Shown here: positions 6,509 through 11,122 of the stretch, one piece after another
How positions within the stretch are numbered: position 1 is the first letter of the stretch
Layout of the letters: every line of letters starts with the position of its first letter
Assembly: GCA_010365205.1 (NCBI GenBank)
Contig: JAAFGU010000046.1
Span: 1 to 11,122 of the forward strand
Source of the DNA: Aromatoleum sp.
GTDB lineage: Bacteria > Pseudomonadota > Gammaproteobacteria > Burkholderiales > Casimicrobiaceae
Reading direction: 5' to 3'
DNA length: 11,122 nt
Program-made: the position numbers and the translations under genes
The notes under the pieces: generated by a model
Databases searched by the model: none
The model's input: the letters and a program-made list of their open reading frames with translations, nothing else
What the model was told of the DNA's origin: nothing

Positions 6509-7885
6509 TCAGACGCGCCGTGCGAGCTCGGCCGCCCGCCCGATGTAAGCGGCAGGCGTGAGCGCCTTCAGCCGCTGCTTCGCCTCGTCCGGAAGCGCGA
6601 GGCCGTCGATGAACCCGTGCAGCGACACGCGCGTGACGCCGGACTTTCCGCGCGTGAGCGCCTTCAGCTGTTCGTAGGGATTCGGCAATCCGTAGCGCCG
6701 CATCACGGTCTGGATCGGCTCGGCCAGCACTTCCCAGTTCGCGTCGAGATCCGCGGCCATCCGGACCTCGTCGACCGCAAGTCGGGAAAGCCCCTGCATG
6801 AGCGATGCCCAGCCCAGCAACGCGTATCCGAGCGCGACGCCCATGTTGCGCAGCGCCGTCGAATCGGTGAGGTCGCGCTGCCAGCGCGAAATCGGCAGCT
6901 TCTCGGCGAGATGCCGCAGCAGCGCATTGGCGAGTCCGAGGTTGCCTTCCGAGTTCTCGAAGTCGATCGGATTGACCTTGTGCGGCATCGTCGAGGATCC
7001 GACCTCGCCCTCCTTCATCTTCTGGCGGAAGTATCCGAGCGACACGTATCCCCACACGTCGCGATCGAGGTCCAGCAGCACCGTATTCGCGCGCGCAACG
7101 GCATCGAACAGCTCGGCCATGTAGTCGTGCGGCTCGATCTGGGTCGTGTACGGATTGAATTCGAGGCCGAGGCCGGCGACGACCTTGGCCGCCAGCTTCT
7201 CCCACTCCACGCCCGGATAGGCGACGACGTGGGCGTTGTAGTTGCCAACCGCCCCGTTGAGCTTGCCCTTGATGGGAACCTTCTCGATCGCCGCGATCGC
7301 ACGTTCCAGCCGCGCGTAGACGTTGGCCATCTCCTTGCCGAGCGTCGTCGGCGTCGCCGGTTGGCCGTGCGTGCGCGCGAGCATCGGCACTGCCGCATGC
7401 GCATGCGCGAGCTCGCGCAGCATGGCTGCGACGGTCCGCAGCGTCGGGAGCAGGATCGCCCGCCGCGCCTCGCCCAGCATCACCCCGTGCGAGAGATTGT
7501 TGATGTCCTCGGACGTGCAGGCAAAATGGATGAACTCGCCGACGCGCGCGATTTCCGGGGTTGCCGCAAACCGCTCCTTCAGCCAGTACTCGACCGCTTT
7601 CACGTCGTGGTTGGTCGTACGCTCGATCAGCTTGACCCGTTCGGCATCGGCCGTCGAGAACTGTGTCAAGGCGGCCGCGAGCGCCGCCCTCGTCGCCGGT
7701 TCAAACGGCGGGACCTCGGGAATCCCCGGGTCCTCGGAGAGCGCGATCAGCCACGCGATTTCGATGCGCACGCGCGCGCGGATCAGGCCGAACTCGCTGA
7801 AGTGGTCGCGCAGCGGCGCTACCTTCGCGGCGTAGCGTCCGTCGAGGGGGGACAGGGCGGTGAGCGCGGATTCGGTGGCGGACAT
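6509..7885 (-). CDS. purB: Adenylosuccinate lyase
   Basis: Cytoplasmic enzyme that acts twice in purine synthesis: it splits SAICAR to AICAR plus fumarate, and adenylosuccinate to AMP plus fumarate. It has 458 residues (E. coli 456) and an E. coli-type N-terminus (LTALSPLDGRY). The fumarase/aspartase superfamily signature GSSTMPHKVNPIDFENSEGN includes Ser297 and Ser298, one of which corresponds to catalytic Ser295 of E. coli. His173 in ARTHGQPAT corresponds to catalytic His171. TSEDINN is also present. The ATG at 7885 matches the family start, although no strong ribosome site precedes it. It is divergent from the glutathione transferase gene and convergent with dedA, so it appears to be a single-gene transcript within this window. 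Confidence 0.97.
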   Translation of the reverse strand: MSATESALTALSPLDGRYAAKVAPLRDHFSEFGLIRARVRIEIAWLIALSEDPGIPEVPPFEPATRAALAAALTQFSTADAERVKLIERTTNHDVKAVEYWLKERFAATPEIARVGEFIHFACTSEDINNLSHGVMLGEARRAILLPTLRTVAAMLRELAHAHAAVPMLARTHGQPATPTTLGKEMANVYARLERAIAAIEKVPIKGKLNGAVGNYNAHVVAYPGVEWEKLAAKVVAGLGLEFNPYTTQIEPHDYMAELFDAVARANTVLLDLDRDVWGYVSLGYFRQKMKEGEVGSSTMPHKVNPIDFENSEGNLGLANALLRHLAEKLPISRWQRDLTDSTALRNMGVALGYALLGWASLMQGLSRLAVDEVRMAADLDANWEVLAEPIQTVMRRYGLPNPYEQLKALTRGKSGVTRVSLHGFIDGLALPDEAKQRLKALTPAAYIGRAAELARRV

Positions 7886-7948
7886 CGGGTCAAGAACGCC
7901 AGTGAGGGGCCGAGTGCGGAGCCCATCGCGGCCGGTGGCAACGTGCGC

Positions 7949-7957
7949 AGTCTAGCA
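7949..7957 (-). promoter_or_regulatory. Candidate extended -10 box for purB
   Basis: On the minus strand this reads TGCTAGACT: a TGn extension followed by TAGACT, four of six matches to TATAAT. Transcription would start near 7942 and give a leader of about 57 bases. No -35 match is visible. No PurR-like operator was recognised. Confidence 0.3.
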
Positions 7958-8035
7958 TCTACCGATTCGGCACCGTCGCGCGGCGCTGCGAGTGCACGCG
8001 GACGACGGTGCCTCGGGGCGGACGAGGGACGCCGA

Positions 8036-8044
8036 TGCTATAAT
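8036..8044 (+). promoter_or_regulatory. Perfect extended -10 box upstream of the glutathione transferase gene
   Basis: TGCTATAAT matches the extended -10 consensus in full. The hexamer 17 bases upstream (8016-8021) is GGGCGG, so there is no -35 box and the promoter would rely on the TG extension. A start near A8051 would give a leader of about 29 bases. It is divergent from the purB promoter candidate about 80 bases away. Confidence 0.6.
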
Positions 8045-8079
8045 TCGTCCATCATTCCCGCTCGCACCGCGCGTCCCCG

Positions 8080-8691
8080 ATGAAACTGATTGCCTCGCCG
8101 ACGAGCCCCTACGCCCGCAAGGTCCGCATCGCCCTCGCGGAGAAGAAGATCGAGTACACGCTCGTCGACGCGTCGCCGTGGACACCCGGCAACACGGTCT
8201 CCGAGTTCAATCCGCTGGGCAAGGTCCCGGTGCTGGAACTCGATGACGGGTCCACGCTGTACGACTCGCGCGTGATTGTCGAGTACGTGGATACGGTGAG
8301 TCCGGTCAGCCGGTTGATTCCGGAACCCTCACGCCAGCGTCTCGCCGTCAAGCGCTGGGAAGCCCTGGCGGACGGCATCTGCGATGCCGCCGTCTTGATC
8401 GTGCTCGAGAAAAAGCGCCCCGCGCGGCAGCAGAGCAAGGACTGGATCGAACGCCAGCAGCGCAAGCTCGTCCTCGGCTTGAAGGCACTTGCGCGGGACC
8501 TTGACGAGAAGTCGTGGTGCCATGGCGAGAGCTACACGCTGGCCGACATCGCCACCGGTTGCGCACTCGGCTACCTCGACCTGCGCCACCCCGATCTCGG
8601 CTGGCGCGACGAGCATCCGAATCTCGCACGACTTGCCGCCAAACTGGCGAAGCGCCCGTCTTTTGCCGAGACCATCCCGCCGACAACCTGA
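8080..8691 (+). CDS. yibF: Glutathione S-transferase family protein, YibF-like
   Basis: 203 residues, the same size as E. coli YibF (about 202), with a similar sequence from end to end. The N-terminal thioredoxin-like domain (about 1-80) starts MKLIASPTSPYARKV. Ser9 is the probable active-site residue, the cis-proline is in GKVPVLE, and DSRVIVEY supplies the gamma-glutamyl binding part. The all-helical C-terminal domain includes EALADGICDAA and ARQQS, which match YibF (EALADGIMDA, AAQQS), and ends in SFAETIPPT. The family conjugates or binds glutathione, but the substrate of YibF is not settled. Translation starts at the ATG 29 bases after the predicted transcription start, with no clear Shine-Dalgarno. 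It is divergent from purB. Confidence 0.9.
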   Translation: MKLIASPTSPYARKVRIALAEKKIEYTLVDASPWTPGNTVSEFNPLGKVPVLELDDGSTLYDSRVIVEYVDTVSPVSRLIPEPSRQRLAVKRWEALADGICDAAVLIVLEKKRPARQQSKDWIERQQRKLVLGLKALARDLDEKSWCHGESYTLADIATGCALGYLDLRHPDLGWRDEHPNLARLAAKLAKRPSFAETIPPTT

Positions 8692-9128
8692 CCGTCGGCA
8701 GCCTTTTCCGATCCGATCGCCGCCGGTCTGCGCCGCGGCCAAGGCGAACCGCGCAGCGAGCGAAGAAAATCAGCACGGTGTGCATTTTCGCGCGCAGATC
8801 GCTCCTGCGCTGCCCCATGTCGTCCGCAGCCTTTTCGGGCATCGAATCGCGTATCGTCCCTGCGACCGGCCACTCGCACTCGCTTGTCCGGCGTTCCGTG
8901 CCGCCTCATCCGGCAGCCGCTCGTCCCGTCATTCACGATCGAGGCGGAACAGACATTGCGGCATTCGATGCTGCGCCTGCTGGCGATGCGCCTGCGGCCG
9001 AAAGCAAGCTGGAAAGCTCTTCGCCGAACCCGAAGCTGAGCGTGGGCGACCGCTGAGCGATGCATGCTTGGGGTTGCGAGACGTCAAGCTGCGGGAGAGA
9101 ATCCTCGACACGTCCCCGGAGTTCCGGT
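8692..9128 (+). other. Long intergenic stretch before the cNMP-CBS-DUF294 gene
   Basis: About 437 bases with no gene that I can support. One open frame (ATG 8817 to TGA 9056, 79 residues, rich in Ala, Pro and Ser) is present. Its third-base G/C bias is weaker than in neighbouring genes, and it has no recognisable domain or ribosome site. The stretch contains a near-duplicate 18-base sequence (8693-8710 and 8821-8838, 16 of 18 identical, core GCAGCCTTTTC). The part from 9060 to 9128 could be translated as an N-terminal extension of the next gene. No clear promoter or terminator was identified. Confidence 0.55.
9118..9121 (+). promoter_or_regulatory. Ribosome binding site favouring a TTG start for the cNMP-CBS-DUF294 gene
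   Basis: GGAG lies seven bases before the TTG at 9129. The alternative in-frame ATG at 9060 has no comparable site. The 23 codons between them show clearly lower G/C at third positions than the rest of the gene. Confidence 0.5.
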
Positions 9129-11060
9129 TTGCCGCACGCACCGATCCCTGCGCCTTCCATCCTCGCCGGCCTGAAGCAGGCGTTGAAACCGCACGCGCCG
9201 TTCGCGGCGATGGGCGAGGGGGACCTTAACCGTGTCGTCCGCGCGTCACACCTCAAGTACTTTGCGCCCGGCGAAATGGTCCTTGCGCCGGCTCCCGATC
9301 GGCCAGCGCACTGTTACGTTATCCGGCAGGGCACGATCCGTGGCGAGCGGCCCGGCGGCACCGGAGCCGCCAGCGCGTTGTGGGAACTCTCTGCCGGCGA
9401 GATGTTTCCGCTCGGCGCGCTGCTTGCGCGGCGCGGGGTGACCAGCGTCTACCGTGCGACGCAGGACAGCTTTTGCCTCGCGTTTCCCGCCGTCGTGTTC
9501 GACGCGCTGATCGGCACGTCGGCCGTCTTCCAGGACTTCTGCACGCGCCGGCTCGCGCACCTGCTCGACCTGTCGCGAACGCAGCTGCAGGCGGAGTACG
9601 CGGCAGCCCTCACGGAACAGCGCGGACTCGCGACGCAACTGGGTGACGTTCTGCGGCAAGCGCCGATCGTCTGCCGCCCGGAGACCCCGCTCGGCGACGC
9701 GTTGCGGACGATGGAGGAGCGTCGCATCGGCTCGATGCCGGTCGTCGACGCCGACGCGAAACCTGTCGGCATCTTCACGCGGCAGGACCTGATCGGCCGC
9801 GTCGTGCTGCCGCAGCGGCCGCTCGCGGCGCCGATTCGCGACGTCATGAGCGCACCCGCGATCACCCTTCCAATCGATGCCACCGCCGGGGATGCGGCCC
9901 TCGTCATGGCGCAGCGCGGCATCCGCCACGTCGTGGTGCGGGACGACAGCGGCAAGGTTGCCGGCGTCGTGTCCGAGCGCGACCTGTTCAGCCTGCAGCG
10001 GCTGTCGGTGCGGGAGCTCGCCTCGGCGATTCGCCGTGCCGCCGACCTCCCGGCGCTGGTCCAGTGCGCGGCCGACATCCGCGCACTGTCGCATTCACTC
10101 GTCGCACAGGGTGTGGCCGCCGGGCAGCTGACGCGGATGATCTCGAGCCTGAACGACCATCTCGCCGTGCAGATCCTCGAGCTGACGGCGCCGAAGCACG
10201 ATTTCTCGGGCCTCGCGCTGTGCTGGCTCGGGATGGGGTCCGAAGGCCGCGGCGAGCAGACGATCGCGACCGACCAGGATAACGGCCTCATCTTCGTCAC
10301 CAACGATGAGGGCCTTGCGCCGGAGGCGGTCCGCGAGCGGTTGTTGCCATTTGCACGAGCCGTCAACGAGGCCATGGACCGCTGCGGCTATCCGCTGTGC
10401 AAGGGCGGCGTGATGGCAATGAACCCGCGGTGGTGCGCGAGCCTCGACGAGTGGAAGGCGGCGTTCGCGGACTGGATCGAACGAGGCGATCCGGACAGCC
10501 TGCTTGCCGCCAACATCTTCTTCGATTTCCGCGCGCTGTGGGGCGAGCGGCGGCTGGCCGATGCGCTGCGCGCCGATATCACGAAGCGCGCGCAAGCAAA
10601 TTCACGATTCCTGAAGCAGATGTCCGACAATGCGCTCAAGAACCGCCCGCCGCTGAACTGGCGGGGCGAATTGCAGGCCGCGGAAGGCGATTCCGGCGTC
10701 GAGGGTATCGACCTCAAGATGAGCGGCAGTGTCCCGTTTGTCGATGCTGCGCGCATTTTCGCGCTGGCCACCGGCATCACCGCGACCAACACCGTAGAAA
10801 GGCTGGCACAGGCAGCGGCGAAGCGTGGCATCCCCGCGCCGGAGGTCCCGGTGTGGTGCGACGCGTTCGAGTACGTGCAGCTCTTGCGCCTGCGCGAGCA
10901 GCATCGCCGCGTCGCGACCGGTCCCCGCGATGGAGAGGATGCCAACCCCAACGTGGTGCCGCTTGCCATGCTGCCGGATCTCGACCGCCGGATTCTGAAG
11001 GAAGCGATGCGGCAGATCCGGAAGGTCCAGCAGCGCCTCGAACTCGACTATCCGGGATGA
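9129..11060 (+). CDS. cNMP-binding/CBS/DUF294 nucleotidyltransferase-like signalling protein
   Basis: Predicted cytoplasmic regulatory protein of 643 residues. The order is a cyclic-nucleotide-binding-like domain (about 10-125), a CBS pair (about 173-230 and 236-292), a DUF294 nucleotidyltransferase domain related to GlnD, and a DUF294 C-terminal domain (from about 500). The nucleotidyltransferase motif GMGSEGRGEQTIATDQDN is intact, with Asp382 and Asp384 as likely metal ligands. In the cNMP-like domain the phosphate-binding cassette is degenerate (GEMFPLGALLARRG), so cyclic nucleotide binding is doubtful. CBS pairs commonly sense adenine nucleotides. The family's target is not established; GlnD-like transfer to a partner protein is possible. 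The start is either this TTG (with GGAG) or ATG 9060 (23 residues longer); TTG fits the family N-terminus better. The stop overlaps the next start codon (ATGA), implying translational coupling. Confidence 0.9.
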   Translation: MPHAPIPAPSILAGLKQALKPHAPFAAMGEGDLNRVVRASHLKYFAPGEMVLAPAPDRPAHCYVIRQGTIRGERPGGTGAASALWELSAGEMFPLGALLARRGVTSVYRATQDSFCLAFPAVVFDALIGTSAVFQDFCTRRLAHLLDLSRTQLQAEYAAALTEQRGLATQLGDVLRQAPIVCRPETPLGDALRTMEERRIGSMPVVDADAKPVGIFTRQDLIGRVVLPQRPLAAPIRDVMSAPAITLPIDATAGDAALVMAQRGIRHVVVRDDSGKVAGVVSERDLFSLQRLSVRELASAIRRAADLPALVQCAADIRALSHSLVAQGVAAGQLTRMISSLNDHLAVQILELTAPKHDFSGLALCWLGMGSEGRGEQTIATDQDNGLIFVTNDEGLAPEAVRERLLPFARAVNEAMDRCGYPLCKGGVMAMNPRWCASLDEWKAAFADWIERGDPDSLLAANIFFDFRALWGERRLADALRADITKRAQANSRFLKQMSDNALKNRPPLNWRGELQAAEGDSGVEGIDLKMSGSVPFVDAARIFALATGITATNTVERLAQAAAKRGIPAPEVPVWCDAFEYVQLLRLREQHRRVATGPRDGEDANPNVVPLAMLPDLDRRILKEAMRQIRKVQQRLELDYPG

Positions 11061-11122
11061 ATTTCGGGCTTGCCTCGCTTCGACGCTGGCTCGGTGGTGC
11101 GCCCGGCGACGGCACGGCCGGA
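11057..11122 (+). CDS. Start of a downstream gene, cut by the window edge
   Basis: An ATG at 11057 overlaps the preceding stop in an ATGA arrangement, and the frame stays open for 22 codons to the edge (begins MNFGLASLRRWLGG). The basic, Trp-containing N-terminus and the position after a cNMP-CBS-DUF294 gene would fit the DnaQ-like 3'-5' exonuclease often found beside such genes. No exonuclease motif is visible in this short stretch, so this is only a guess from context. Confidence 0.5.
   Translation, partial: MNFGLASLRRWLGGAPGDGTAG

Noticed and set aside
6617..8083. 488-residue plus-strand open frame opposite purB
   Set aside because: Antisense shadow of purB; composition (Arg, His, Asp) is typical of such frames.
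8817..9056. Possible small gene (79 residues, Ala/Pro/Ser-rich) before the DUF294 gene
   Set aside because: No ribosome site, no known domain, and weaker third-position G/C than its neighbours; not enough to call a gene.

Overview
The window is GC-rich (roughly two thirds G+C by eye). It carries tightly packed housekeeping genes with strong G/C preference at third codon positions. The gene families, the tgt-yajC-secD-secF order, a purB next to a YibF-like glutathione transferase, and a C-terminal tail resembling the IPTL-CTERM type together suggest a betaproteobacterium, perhaps a Burkholderiales or Rhodocyclales relative. That placement is inference from gene content only. No phage, CRISPR, rRNA or tRNA was seen.

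Layout from left to right. (1) The 3' part of a secreted or surface protein gene enters from the left edge; it keeps the end of a signal peptide and a C-terminal helix plus Arg-rich tail. (2) tgt, the tRNA-guanine transglycosylase of queuosine synthesis, follows after 28 bases. A 323-base gap then holds a hairpin and a plausible promoter. (3) yajC, secD and secF make the accessory membrane complex of the Sec translocase. A large hairpin lies between yajC and secD, and a 203-base non-coding gap lies between secD and secF. (4) A DedA-family membrane protein gene follows; the gap before it is almost filled by one imperfect palindrome that resembles a REP/RAYT-type element. (5) purB (adenylosuccinate lyase) is on the minus strand, convergent with dedA. 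(6) A divergent 194-base region separates purB from a YibF-like glutathione S-transferase gene with a perfect extended -10 box. (7) After about 440 bases without a convincing gene comes a long cNMP-CBS-DUF294 nucleotidyltransferase-like signalling protein. Its stop overlaps the start of one more gene that leaves the window at the right edge.

The protein-coding genes are mostly ordinary core functions: tRNA modification, protein export, purine synthesis and membrane upkeep. Catalytic residues of Tgt, SecD, DedA and PurB are all present at the expected places. The points most worth a second look are the palindrome between secF and dedA, the hairpin between yajC and secD, the sorting-signal protein next to tgt where queA is commonly found, and the Asp-to-Glu change in the SecF proton-pathway position. 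I did not find convincing evidence of an undescribed multi-gene system.
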